From Myxococcales bacterium (lineage in GTDB: Bacteria; Myxococcota_A; Polyangia; Fen-1088): 56,055 bases of DNA. The position numbers and the translations under genes are program-made. The notes below the pieces were generated by a model that worked only from the letters and a program-made list of their open reading frames with translations, had not been told where the DNA came from and did not search any database. The stretch covers positions 1-56,055 of the forward strand of contig JANXXE010000030.1 in assembly GCA_025350815.1 (NCBI GenBank). The letters are read 5' to 3'. The number at the start of each line of letters is the position of its first letter. The first letter of the stretch is position 1. This document shows, one piece after another, positions 23,688-32,563 of the stretch.

Positions 23688-24851
23688 ATGCGCGACGTCG
23701 CCATTCTTTCTGCGGTCCGGACGCCCATCGGTCGGGCGGTCAAAGGCAACCTGCGCTATACGCGCCCCGACGATCTGGGTGCCCTGGTGGTCAAAGAGGC
23801 GCTTGGCCGCGCTGATGTGGCCGGCACCGCGATCGAGGATTTGGTGTTGGGCTGCGCGCACCCTGAAAGCGAGCAGGGCCTGAACGTCGCCCGCATCGTC
23901 GGACATCTGGCCGGGCTGCCCGATGAGGTCGCGGCGATGACCATCAACCGCTTCTGTTCGTCGGGCCTGCAGGCCGCCAGTGTCATCGCCGACCGCATCG
24001 CCGTGGGCGCGATCGATGCGGGTCTGGCGGGCGGCGTCGAATCGATGTCGATGATCCCGATGGGCGGCGCGCGCGTGTCCCTGAACGCCCGCCTGGTCGA
24101 CACCTTTCCCGACGCGTACATCCCCATGGGCAACACGGCGGAAAACGTCGCGCGCAAATTCAATATCAGCCGCGCCGACCAGGATGCCTTTGCCCTGCGC
24201 AGCCACGAAAAGGCTGTGGCCGCATGGGCGGACGGACGCATGGCCGCCGAGGTCATCCCGGTCGTCACGCGCATCTTCGAGGACGGCGCCTGGCGGCCCA
24301 TCACCGTGGACAAGGACGAGGGACCCCGCGCCGATACGACGCTGGAAAAGCTGGCGGCGCTAAGGCCCGTCTTCGATCCGACGGGCAGCGTGACGGCCGG
24401 AAACTCGTCGCCCATCAACGACGGCGCGGCGGCGGTGGTGTTGATGGATGCGGACCGGGCGCGCGCCCTGGGCAAGAAGGTGCGGGCGTATTTCCGTGGC
24501 TTTGCCGTCGCGGGCGTGGCGCCGTCGATCATGGGAACCGGACCGGTTCCGGCGGTGCGCAAGCTGCTGGGCAAGGCGGGACTTACGGTGGATCAGATTG
24601 ATCTCTACGAGGTCAACGAGGCATTCGCGTCGCAGGCCGTGTACTGCCTGCGTGAGCTGGCCCTGCCGCAGGACCGCGTGAACGTCAACGGCGGTGCGAT
24701 TGCGCTGGGCCATCCGCTGGGCGCGACCGGAGCGCGACAGATCGCCACCGCCCTGCACGAACTGGAACGCCGACGGGCCCGGTATGCGGTGATTACGATG
24801 TGCGTCGGCGGCGGCATGGGTGCCGCGGGTCTGATCGAGCGCGCGTCCTAG
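23688..24851 (+). CDS. fadA: Acetyl-CoA C-acyltransferase (thiolase)
   Basis: The 387-residue thiolase cleaves 3-ketoacyl-CoA to acetyl-CoA plus a shortened acyl-CoA. Nucleophile Cys90 lies in INRFCSSGLQA; the C-terminal GHPLGATGARQ and CVGGGMGAA supply the catalytic His and second Cys. The ATG at 23688 follows an AGGAA ribosome site and gives the normal N-terminus; the frame itself extends to 23607. Together with the preceding fusion enzyme it completes the last three steps of beta-oxidation. The stop lies by a small GC palindrome (CGGCCTCAGGCCG, 24854-24866) that also covers the stop of the convergent ATPase gene. Confidence 0.94.
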   Translation: MRDVAILSAVRTPIGRAVKGNLRYTRPDDLGALVVKEALGRADVAGTAIEDLVLGCAHPESEQGLNVARIVGHLAGLPDEVAAMTINRFCSSGLQAASVIADRIAVGAIDAGLAGGVESMSMIPMGGARVSLNARLVDTFPDAYIPMGNTAENVARKFNISRADQDAFALRSHEKAVAAWADGRMAAEVIPVVTRIFEDGAWRPITVDKDEGPRADTTLEKLAALRPVFDPTGSVTAGNSSPINDGAAAVVLMDADRARALGKKVRAYFRGFAVAGVAPSIMGTGPVPAVRKLLGKAGLTVDQIDLYEVNEAFASQAVYCLRELALPQDRVNVNGGAIALGHPLGATGARQIATALHELERRRARYAVITMCVGGGMGAAGLIERAS

Positions 24852-24858
24852 CCCGGCC

Positions 24859-25563
24859 TCAGGCCGCAGTGGACGCGTCGCGACCGGCCTGTCGCTGGTC
24901 TGCGATGATGCGGCCGTCGCGAAATCTCACGACACGCTTGGCATAGGCGGCAACCGCCGGTTCGTGCGTAATCACGACCACCGTCATCCCCGCCGCATTG
25001 AGATCGCAGAACAATTCCATGATCTGACCGGTCATTTCTGTATCAAGCGCGCCGGTCGGCTCGTCGGCCAGCAACAGCACGGGTCGATTGACGATCGCCC
25101 GCGCAATGGACACACGCTGCTGTTGCCCACCAGAAAGTTCGCCGGGGGAATGCGTCAGGCGATCGCCCAGGCCGACACGCTCGAGGGCGGCACGCGCCCG
25201 CGCCCGACGCTCGTCGCGGGGGACGCCGGCATAAACCATCGGCAGTTCGACGTTCGCCAGGGCCGAATAGCGCGGCAATAGATTGAAAGCCTGAAATACG
25301 AAACCAATTTTCTGATTGCGAAAACTGGCCAACGCCGAATCAGAAAGCGAGGACACGTCCTGCCCGTCGAGGATGTAGCGCCCGGAAGTCGGCAAATCGA
25401 GCGTGCCCAGAATGTTCAAGGCGGTCGATTTACCCGAGCCCGATGCGCCCATTATCGCCAGCAAGTCCCCGGGGCCGACCGACAGGTCGACCTTGCGAAG
25501 GGCGTGGACCTCGGTGGAACCACTGACGTAGACCTTGGAGATTTCCTCAAGCTGGATCAGCAC
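24859..25563 (-). CDS. ABC transporter ATP-binding protein (MacB/LolD type)
   Basis: The 234-residue ATPase has Walker [10 protein letters not shown], the [14 protein letters not shown] signature, Walker [13 protein letters not shown] and the H-loop ITHE. The [20 protein letters not shown] segment is typical of the MacB/LolD group, which drives mechanotransmission rather than direct transport. The GTG at 25563 is chosen; the frame continues to 25842, but that part is low in family similarity and overlaps the divergent adaptor gene. It is transcribed away from the three adaptors and the permease, yet is the only ATPase available for that permease here. Confidence 0.93.
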   Translation of the reverse strand: MLIQLEEISKVYVSGSTEVHALRKVDLSVGPGDLLAIMGASGSGKSTALNILGTLDLPTSGRYILDGQDVSSLSDSALASFRNQKIGFVFQAFNLLPRYSALANVELPMVYAGVPRDERRARARAALERVGLGDRLTHSPGELSGGQQQRVSIARAIVNRPVLLLADEPTGALDTEMTGQIMELFCDLNAAGMTVVVITHEPAVAAYAKRVVRFRDGRIIADQRQAGRDASTAA

Positions 25564-25730
25564 GCGGGCTGATTGTAGCGCGCCGGATTCCGCGGCGCCT
25601 ACAGTTCCCAATCGCCAGCCCAGCGTGGGTTGAGCGCGGTGCGTGGGATCACATTCAACGCCACCGTCGGATACCGAATGCGGTTGCCCAATGGCGGGGT
25701 CGCCTTCGTCGGCTACACTGACGCGACTTC

Positions 25731-26927
25731 GTGTTGTATCGATCTTGTTTGTGGCTTGTCGTTTCGTGCCTGGCCTGCACCCGCGTGCAGTCGAGCCCCC
25801 TTTCCGACGCGCCCGCGCATGGGCTTTTGGACCTGGTCGCACGACGGGGCGATTTCGAGAAACGCCTGCTGCTGACCGGTGAGGTAGATGTTCTGTCGGC
25901 GACCGAACTGAAGGCCCCGCGCCTGCATACGCAGCGCTCGCCCATTCGCTGGCTTATCGAAGGTGAATCCGTTGAGGTCAAGAAGGGTCAGAAGATTGCA
26001 GAGATCGACAACACCACCCTATCCACGCAACTGCGCGACAAGACGTTGGCGGTGGCCCAGGCCCAGGTCGAGATAGAACGTCAGAAGTGGCAAGACGCAC
26101 TGGTCGAGACCGACCGTCAAGTCGATGCGGATCGCAAGCGGGCGCTATGGAAGCGGGCTCAGCTGGATGCCGATGTACCGCCCAATATCTTGCCCAAGAG
26201 GGACTTTCTCGAAAAACAGCTTGCCCTCAAGCGCGCCCAGGCCGAACTCGACCGCGCCGAGGAAGCCGTCAAGGAGCAGCAGCGAACGGCCCAGATGGAT
26301 CTTGAACTTCGGCAGCTGAATCGGGAGAAGGTGGAGCGCGAGGTGCGTTGGACCGAGGAAGCCATCTCCGCGCTGACAATCCGCGCGCCTGCCGATGGCC
26401 TGGTGATTGTCGGCGATCACCCGGAAGGCAGAAAGTTTCAGGTCGGGGACGACATCATGATGGGCGTGACCATTGCCCGGATGCCGACGCGGTCGCGCAT
26501 GCGCGTGCGGGCCGGCCTCAGCGACGTGGACGACGGCCGCGTTGAGGTCGGAATGGCGGCGTTCGTCACCCTGGATGCGCGCCCGGATCGCCGTTTCGCT
26601 GGGACAATAGCCGAGGTCAGCCCCGTCGCTTTCGAGATATCCGACAAATCCCCCCGCCGCGTATTCCGTGTGGCCGTCGATTTGACCGATGAAGACGCCA
26701 GTGTCCTTCGCCCAGGTCTTTCGGCGCGGGTCGAGGTCGTGGCGGCACGGATGGTCGGCAAGATTCTGGTCCCGCGCGCGGCGTTGGATTTCTCGGCCCT
26801 GCCCTACCGGGTGCAACTGGCTGACGGCAGCAGCGTGGAGGTCACGCTGGGCGGCTGCAACCCGATCGTCTGCGTGGCAGAAAGCGGAGTCGACGAGGGC
26901 ACCCCCTTGCGGCAGGTCGCGCGATGA
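25731..26927 (+). CDS. Periplasmic adaptor (HlyD/MacA-like) lipoprotein, copy 1
   Basis: The 398-residue membrane-fusion protein begins with a short signal and a lipobox-like VVSC, giving a likely lipid at Cys13. It has a lipoyl half-motif (IRWLIEGESVEVKKGQKIA), a long charged coiled-coil hairpin (about 85-200), the returning half (LTIRAPADGLVI), then beta-barrel and membrane-proximal domains ending about 385. Such adaptors link an inner-membrane ABC permease to an outer-membrane channel. The start is GTG at 25731. It shares ATGA coupling with the next adaptor. No TolC-like gene is in the window. Confidence 0.87.
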   Translation: MLYRSCLWLVVSCLACTRVQSSPLSDAPAHGLLDLVARRGDFEKRLLLTGEVDVLSATELKAPRLHTQRSPIRWLIEGESVEVKKGQKIAEIDNTTLSTQLRDKTLAVAQAQVEIERQKWQDALVETDRQVDADRKRALWKRAQLDADVPPNILPKRDFLEKQLALKRAQAELDRAEEAVKEQQRTAQMDLELRQLNREKVEREVRWTEEAISALTIRAPADGLVIVGDHPEGRKFQVGDDIMMGVTIARMPTRSRMRVRAGLSDVDDGRVEVGMAAFVTLDARPDRRFAGTIAEVSPVAFEISDKSPRRVFRVAVDLTDEDASVLRPGLSARVEVVAARMVGKILVPRAALDFSALPYRVQLADGSSVEVTLGGCNPIVCVAESGVDEGTPLRQVAR

Positions 26928-28123
26928 AGCGACTTGTATTTCTGTTGGTCGTTCTATGTTCCTGCGGGCGGACGCCCACCCGCGATGCCGAGGTATGGGC
27001 GACCGTCACACGCGGGGATCTCGAGATCGAAGTCGACGTCAGCGGCGTCCTGCGGGCGAAGCGTGCCGTCCCCGTGAGTACCCCGACCGTTCTCGGCATG
27101 TGGGACTTCAAAATCGTCCGCATGGCGCCGGAAGGCTCGGAGATAAAAGAGGGGGCGCCGGTGCTATTCCTGGACCCCACCGACGCCGAGAAATGGCTTA
27201 TCGAGCGAGCGACCGAACGCGACCGCATCGCGAAAGAGGTCTCGCAGAAAGAAAATGACCTGGAGCTTGGCCGTAAGGACGCCGACCTGCAGGTGGCGGA
27301 GGCCGACGCTACCCGACGCAAGGCCGACCTCAAGGCCGACCTGCCCGCCAAATACACGGCCGAGATCACCATGAAGCTGGCCAAGCTGGACTCCGAGGCG
27401 GCTGCGGCAGAGTTGCGCATGGCCCGCCGCCGCCGTGAGCAGCTAATCCACCTGGGCGATGCGGAACTCAACTTTCTGAGACAACGCCTCCAGCAAGCCA
27501 GCGCCCGGGTCCAGGAGGTACAGGCGGCCATTCGCAAGCTGACCGTACGAGCCCCGGCATCGGGCCTGGTTGTCTACAAGGCAAACTGGCGCGGCGAAAA
27601 GAAGAAGGTGGGCGATTCCTTCTGGGGCGGCGAGGTCTGTTTGGAGATTGCGGACATCTCGGACATCGTCGGCACCGGCCAGGTGGAAGAAATCGACTCG
27701 GCCCAGGTCGCCGTGGGCCAGACCGTCAACCTGCATCTGGAAGCCTTTCCCGAGCTGGAATGGACGGCGCATCTGGCGCGCTTGAAACCGAATGTCTTCC
27801 GGCAGTCGCCGAAGAATCCGATCAAGGTCATTGGTGTCGAGATGGATCTGTCCAACGTCGATCGTGCCCGGATGCGCTTGCAGATGCAGTTTCGTGGACG
27901 AATCGAGGTCGAGCGGCTGCGGGGGGCGCTGATCGTTCCGCTGGATGCGGTCTTCACCCGCCCGAGCGGACCGGTGGCATTCAGGAAGACCCCGGTGGGT
28001 TTTCAGCAGGTACCCGTGAAACTGGGCCGCAAAAATCGCTCGCACGTGGAGGTGCTGGAGGGCCTGGTCGCCGATGATCGTGTGTCCCGGCGCGACCTTG
28101 AAAATGGAGAGCCCCGTTCATGA
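26924..28123 (+). CDS. Periplasmic adaptor (HlyD/MacA-like) lipoprotein, copy 2
   Basis: This 399-residue adaptor has the same layout as its neighbours: a signal with LCSC (lipidation likely at Cys14), lipoyl half (IVRMAPEGSEIKEGAPVL), coiled coil at about 90-205, and second half LTVRAPASGLVV followed by beta domains. The RGEKKKVGDSFWGG insertion after the second lipoyl half distinguishes it from copies 1 and 3. Its start overlaps the stop of copy 1 (ATGA), and its own stop overlaps copy 3 in the same way. The protein is clearly diverged from the other two, so this is an old duplication and not a recent one. Confidence 0.87.
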   Translation: MKRLVFLLVVLCSCGRTPTRDAEVWATVTRGDLEIEVDVSGVLRAKRAVPVSTPTVLGMWDFKIVRMAPEGSEIKEGAPVLFLDPTDAEKWLIERATERDRIAKEVSQKENDLELGRKDADLQVAEADATRRKADLKADLPAKYTAEITMKLAKLDSEAAAAELRMARRRREQLIHLGDAELNFLRQRLQQASARVQEVQAAIRKLTVRAPASGLVVYKANWRGEKKKVGDSFWGGEVCLEIADISDIVGTGQVEEIDSAQVAVGQTVNLHLEAFPELEWTAHLARLKPNVFRQSPKNPIKVIGVEMDLSNVDRARMRLQMQFRGRIEVERLRGALIVPLDAVFTRPSGPVAFRKTPVGFQQVPVKLGRKNRSHVEVLEGLVADDRVSRRDLENGEPRS

Positions 28124-29430
28124 CCGGAGCTGCGCGACAACTTTGCCTGGGCCTGGCCCTGGCCCTGTGTGGCACCGCCTGCCTCGGCGGCGGCACGGAC
28201 GGCAATACGGAAGGTGTTCCCACCTTCATGGTGACCGAATCGCCCTTCAGTCGCACTGTGCGGGCCGAAGGTCTTCTGAAACCTGTCAAAACCACATTGC
28301 TGGTCGCCCCTGCCTCTGCCCTGGAGGTGCTGACGATTTCCTGGATGGCAGAGGACGGGACCCCGGTGAAGAAGGGTGACGTCGTCGTTCGCTTCGATCC
28401 CACGGATGCCAGTCGCTGGTTGCAAGTCGGCAAGGCCGACCGCGACGCCGCCGACCGGCGCATCGACAAGGAACGGGCCACCAGCGACAGTTCACTCAAC
28501 CAGCGCCAGCGTCAGGCCGTCGTGTCGCGGGAAGAGCTGGCCAATGCCAAACAACTTGGCAAAAAGGATCCCCGTTACTTCCCCCGCTCCGAGGTCATCG
28601 AATCAGAAATCGACGTCGGGATGTACAACCAGCGTATCGAACATGCGCATGCGGCGCAGGCCGTCGAGGTGAAGCTGGCCGCCAGCAAGATCGACCTTTT
28701 GGAGGTGGACCGCGAACGCGCCGACTACCAGACGCGCAAGGCAAGAAGTGCCCTCGGCGGTCTGGCGTTGCGCGCCCCGCACGACGGCACTTTCCTGCTG
28801 GAGCGATCGGCCGGCAACAACAGGCGCAGTGGGATGCTGAAGGTGGGCGAGCGCGCCTTTCCGGGAATGCGCGTCGGGGAAATCGCGACCTCCGAAAAGA
28901 TGACTGCGGAGGTCTACATCATCGAAGGGGACGCGGGCGGCGTGGCCCCGGGGAAATCGGCCATCGTCGTCCTTGAGGCGCGCCCGGACATCACGATGAA
29001 GGCCCACGTCGTCAAGGTCGATCCCTTTCCGAAGGCCATCGAAGTGGACGTGCCGGCGCATTACTTTGCGACGACCCTGGATATCGATGCGGCAACGGCG
29101 GGACTGAAGCCCGGCCAGCGCCTGCACGCCACCCTGGTCCTGGAGGAGCAGGCCAAGGCCCTGGTCGTGCCACGACAAACCGTCTTCAAGGATGACGATC
29201 AGACTTTCGTCTACCGCCGCCGGTCGGCCGGCGAGGGATTCGACCAAGTTCGCGTCAAGCTGGGGCCCGGCACCGTCGGTAGGATTGTCGTTGCCGAGGG
29301 CCTGCGTCCCGGCGACCAGGTGGCGCTGCGCGATCCCAGGGTCTCTCTGGATGACACCGCAAGCGGCGGTCGACCGGGGGCGGCGTCGGCGGGCGTGGGC
29401 GCGCCCGGCCGCCCAAGTGCGGTCCAATGA
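28120..29430 (+). CDS. Periplasmic adaptor (HlyD/MacA-like) lipoprotein, copy 3
   Basis: The longest adaptor (436 residues) has a signal ending GTAC (probable lipoprotein), lipoyl half ISWMAEDGTPVKKGDVVV, a coiled coil at about 100-210, then LALRAPHDGTFLL and beta-barrel/membrane-proximal domains. A glycine/alanine-rich tail of about 35 residues follows. It overlaps copy 2 and the permease gene by ATGA, so all four genes should be translated as one unit. Three distinct adaptors beside one permease is unusual; MacA-type adaptors normally assemble as homohexamers. Confidence 0.87.
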   Translation: MTGAARQLCLGLALALCGTACLGGGTDGNTEGVPTFMVTESPFSRTVRAEGLLKPVKTTLLVAPASALEVLTISWMAEDGTPVKKGDVVVRFDPTDASRWLQVGKADRDAADRRIDKERATSDSSLNQRQRQAVVSREELANAKQLGKKDPRYFPRSEVIESEIDVGMYNQRIEHAHAAQAVEVKLAASKIDLLEVDRERADYQTRKARSALGGLALRAPHDGTFLLERSAGNNRRSGMLKVGERAFPGMRVGEIATSEKMTAEVYIIEGDAGGVAPGKSAIVVLEARPDITMKAHVVKVDPFPKAIEVDVPAHYFATTLDIDAATAGLKPGQRLHATLVLEEQAKALVVPRQTVFKDDDQTFVYRRRSAGEGFDQVRVKLGPGTVGRIVVAEGLRPGDQVALRDPRVSLDDTASGGRPGAASAGVGAPGRPSAVQ

Positions 29431-30665
29431 AGATTGGTGAGGCTTTCCGTTCGGCGGTCGACGGCGTGGCGTCACACAAACTGCGCACCGGCCTGACCAT
29501 GCTGGGGATCATGTTCGGTGTCGGCGCGGTCATCTCGATTCTTTCGATTGGCGCCGGCGCCGCCAAGCAGGCACAGGCGTTCATCGATCAGATGGGCCTG
29601 CGCAACGTTCTCATTCGCGCGCGGCAGCTGCGCCCCGACGAACTGCAGGAGGCCCGCAAGCGCTCACTGGGCCTTTCGCTGCGGGACGCTGAGGCCATCC
29701 GTGAAGCGGTGCCCGGCGCTGAACTTGTCGGCCCCAAGCTGAAGATCGAGCCGTGGCGGGTCCTGGCGGGCGCCGCCAAGACAGAGGCGTCGGTCTATGG
29801 CGTGTCGTACCGGCACCGCGATCTGGTCAACATCCCCGTCGTCGAAGGGCGTTTCATCGATGCCCTGGACGAACGCGAGCACGCGCAGGTGTGCGTGATC
29901 GGCGCCGCCGTCCGGCGCGAGTTGTACGACTTTCGCCCAGCCCTGGGCGAGCGTTTGAAGGTCAACGACCTATGGTGCGAAATCATAGGTGTGCTGGCCG
30001 ACCCTGCGGCCATGGCGGGCGGTAGCTCGAGCGCCACATCGGCCAGCGCCCCGGCGCGCGAGATCTACATGCCGGTCAGTACGGCGGCCCGCAAACTTGA
30101 ACACGAGCCCCTGGCCTCGCCGCTGGACGAGATCGTTGTCCGACTGGCGCCAGGAACGCCATCGCGCGAGACCGGCGCGGTCATCAAGACGCTGCTCGAC
30201 GGATTGCACGGGGGCGTCGACGACTACGAAATCGTCGTGCCCGAAGCGCTGCTTGCGCAAAGCCGTCAGACGCAGCGCCTGTTCAACATTGTCATGGGGT
30301 GCATCGCCGGGATCTCGCTGCTGGTCGGCGGCATCGGCATCATGAACATCATGTTGGCCTCGGTCCTGGAACGCACGCGGGAAATCGGCCTTCGCCGCGC
30401 CATCGGGGCACACCGCTGGGACATCTGCCTGCAGTTCCTGGTCGAGTCCTTCTCGATCAGCGCCTTCGGGGGATTGATTGGCGTGGCCATCGGCATCAGC
30501 CTGGCGCATTTTGTGGCCAGCTACGCGCACTGGCCGACGGTGGTCACCCTGGCATCGATTGCGCTTTCGATCGCCGTTTCGATGGTCGTCGGCATCGTGT
30601 CGGGGCTGTACCCGGCACTGCGCGCCTCGCGGGTCTCGCCCATCGCGGCGCTTCGCTACGGCTGA
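29427..30665 (+). CDS. MacB-type ABC transporter permease
   Basis: The 412-residue permease has one N-terminal membrane helix (about 22-45), a large periplasmic MacB-PCD-like domain, and three C-terminal helices with the FtsX/MacB segments GGIGIMNIMLASVLERTREIG (given as GGIGIMNIMLASVL and ERTREIG) and GLYPALRASRVSPIAALRYG. It lacks the fused ATPase of classical MacB, so it must use a separate subunit; the divergent gene at 24859 is the natural candidate. The start overlaps the third adaptor stop (ATGA). The cargo is unknown. Confidence 0.93.
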   Translation: MKIGEAFRSAVDGVASHKLRTGLTMLGIMFGVGAVISILSIGAGAAKQAQAFIDQMGLRNVLIRARQLRPDELQEARKRSLGLSLRDAEAIREAVPGAELVGPKLKIEPWRVLAGAAKTEASVYGVSYRHRDLVNIPVVEGRFIDALDEREHAQVCVIGAAVRRELYDFRPALGERLKVNDLWCEIIGVLADPAAMAGGSSSATSASAPAREIYMPVSTAARKLEHEPLASPLDEIVVRLAPGTPSRETGAVIKTLLDGLHGGVDDYEIVVPEALLAQSRQTQRLFNIVMGCIAGISLLVGGIGIMNIMLASVLERTREIGLRRAIGAHRWDICLQFLVESFSISAFGGLIGVAIGISLAHFVASYAHWPTVVTLASIALSIAVSMVVGIVSGLYPALRASRVSPIAALRYG

Positions 30666-30679
30666 CCGCCGCCTCGGGC

Positions 30680-32392
30680 TCAGCGCTTCCGCATCCAGGC
30701 TTTCGCCGCGGCCAGGCGCCGTTCCAGTTGCCGGACCGTGGCCTCGGTGATGCGGCGAATGCCGACGCGGCGGTTCAGTTCGGCGTTCACCTCGGGGTGG
30801 CGCTTGCCGGTGATATGGACCAGCTCGATCACAATCTGGCTGTTCAGCTCGCGCAGCTGCCGACGACGGGCCAGGGCGCCGGTGGCGGGCGGCGGCGCTG
30901 CCTCGGCTTCTGGCAAGGGCACGGCTGACACCGGGGGCGGTGGCAAGAAGGGAAATGCCTCGCCGGGAATCGGGGCCAAATCCGGGATCTCCTCGCCCTG
31001 TCCTTCGTCGTACAGGCGCACCTGTTCCAGCGGCCGGCCGTGCTCGTCCAGTGGCACCGCCGAAATGGCCGCGAATAGCGACAGTTGCTCGTCCGGCAGG
31101 GGATCGCCTTGCCGCCCGCGCGGCTGCCCGGGCTCGTCCCCCGTCTGCGGCCCGTCCTCTTCGCGCTTGCGCAGACTGTGACGGCGCTGTTCCGCAATCT
31201 GGGCGGCGAAGGTGCGCAGGCGCAGATCATCCGGGATAAACATATACGCCGTCTGCCGGCCCAGCTTGGCGTTCCAGCGCACCACCCGACCGACGGCCTG
31301 GCGAAAGAACAGTTCCGTGACTGTGTTGGTGGCATAGACGCCCAGACACAGCCGCGGGATGTCGACCCCCTCGGATATCATGCGCACCGCCACGATCCAG
31401 GGGGCGCTACCCGTAGCGAATTCCGCGATCTTGCCTGACGCCGCCGGATCGTCCGACGTGGCGACCGTGGCCGACACCCCCAGGTGTTGCCGCATCATCT
31501 GGGCGATGCCGCGCGCGTGCTGCTGGTCCGTCGCAATGACCAGCCCACCCGCCCGCGCATCCCGTCGGCGCAGATGCAGCAACTGCGCGTGGGCCTGCCT
31601 CAAGACCGTCGGCAACCAGTCCCCCTCGACGGCGAGGGCCGTGCGCAGGCGTTGGCTGGCCAGCGGCCGTCCCAGGCGATCATCGAAGGTGGCCTGATAC
31701 ATCTGCCCGTCCGGTGCCGTCCACTCCATTCGCCCGTTGATGCGCGGAAAATAGACGGGTCGAACCACCGTGCCTTCGCTGAGCGCCTGCCCGTAACCGT
31801 ATTCATAGTCGGCCCGCGCCAGTTCATCGTCGTAGCGCACGAAAGGAATCGTGCTGTCGTCCGACCGAAACGGTGTGCCCGACAAACACAGGCGTCGCGG
31901 GGCATGTTCGAATGCGATCCGAACGGCATCGCCCCAGGAACGGCTTTCGCCCGCGTGGTGAATCTCGTCCAGGACGACCAGGGCGCCCCGTACCAGCGGT
32001 CGCAGTGCCTCGGGATTGGCGGCGACCTGTTGATAGGTCACGACCACGCCGTGCACATCCGACGGCAGCGTTCCGTATCCCGATGACCAATCGGCATCCA
32101 GGTGAATGTCGAATCCCTCGGCGGCGTGCGCCCACTGTCCCTTCAGATGCTCGGTGGGAACGACCACGACAAGGCGACTGACCCGGCGGGCGACCAGGGC
32201 ACGGCGGGCCGCGCTGAGCGCGAAGGCCGTCTTGCCGGACCCCGGCGTGGCCACCGCCAGAAAGTCCGGACTGGCGGACGCCTCGAACAACTCCAGCGCC
32301 TCCCGCTGCCAGGCCCGCAGGCGGATCGCCGTCGACGGTCTGTGGGGGGCGTCCCCGTCGGCCTCGCGAAACTCGGCTGGGAAGTGGTTCAT
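30680..32392 (-). CDS. Superfamily 2 DEAD/DEAH-box helicase
   Basis: The 570-residue SF2 helicase has Walker A ATPGSGKT (48-55), DEIHH (motif II, 142-146), motif III SGTP and a second RecA domain with SEGVDIPRLCLGV and QAVGRVVRW (motif VI). It resembles Ssl2/RAD25-like DEAD/DEAH proteins of DNA repair or restriction-linked systems. The C-terminal 150 residues are proline-rich, then basic and helical. No nuclease or methylase partner is adjacent. The start is ATG 32392; an in-frame TTG at 32410 is possible. A 171-base spacer to the gene upstream on the same strand holds nothing recognisable and probably contains its promoter. Confidence 0.85.
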   Translation of the reverse strand: MNHFPAEFREADGDAPHRPSTAIRLRAWQREALELFEASASPDFLAVATPGSGKTAFALSAARRALVARRVSRLVVVVPTEHLKGQWAHAAEGFDIHLDADWSSGYGTLPSDVHGVVVTYQQVAANPEALRPLVRGALVVLDEIHHAGESRSWGDAVRIAFEHAPRRLCLSGTPFRSDDSTIPFVRYDDELARADYEYGYGQALSEGTVVRPVYFPRINGRMEWTAPDGQMYQATFDDRLGRPLASQRLRTALAVEGDWLPTVLRQAHAQLLHLRRRDARAGGLVIATDQQHARGIAQMMRQHLGVSATVATSDDPAASGKIAEFATGSAPWIVAVRMISEGVDIPRLCLGVYATNTVTELFFRQAVGRVVRWNAKLGRQTAYMFIPDDLRLRTFAAQIAEQRRHSLRKREEDGPQTGDEPGQPRGRQGDPLPDEQLSLFAAISAVPLDEHGRPLEQVRLYDEGQGEEIPDLAPIPGEAFPFLPPPPVSAVPLPEAEAAPPPATGALARRRQLRELNSQIVIELVHITGKRHPEVNAELNRRVGIRRITEATVRQLERRLAAAKAWMRKR

Positions 32393-32563
32393 CAAGTCTG
32401 GCTGCCGCAATCTCGGCGAGCGGAGACTTGTAGCTGGTCGCGCGGCGGCAAGTCGAGTGCCACGAGCCTGTGGACAAAATATTCACGCGAAAGGTGCGCA
32501 TCGGACCCATAGCGGCCATCAACCACACCGACGTGGGAGGCTGTGGCCAGCGCGCCGACGTCG

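Noticed and set aside
25564-25842. N-terminal extension of the ABC ATPase frame
   Set aside because: The 93 extra codons show no ABC similarity and would overlap the divergent adaptor gene. GTG 25563 begins right at the ATPase domain.
32393-32563. RNA gene in the 171-base spacer before the helicase gene
   Set aside because: No cloverleaf, conserved loop or strong hairpin is visible on either strand. It is probably just promoter DNA.
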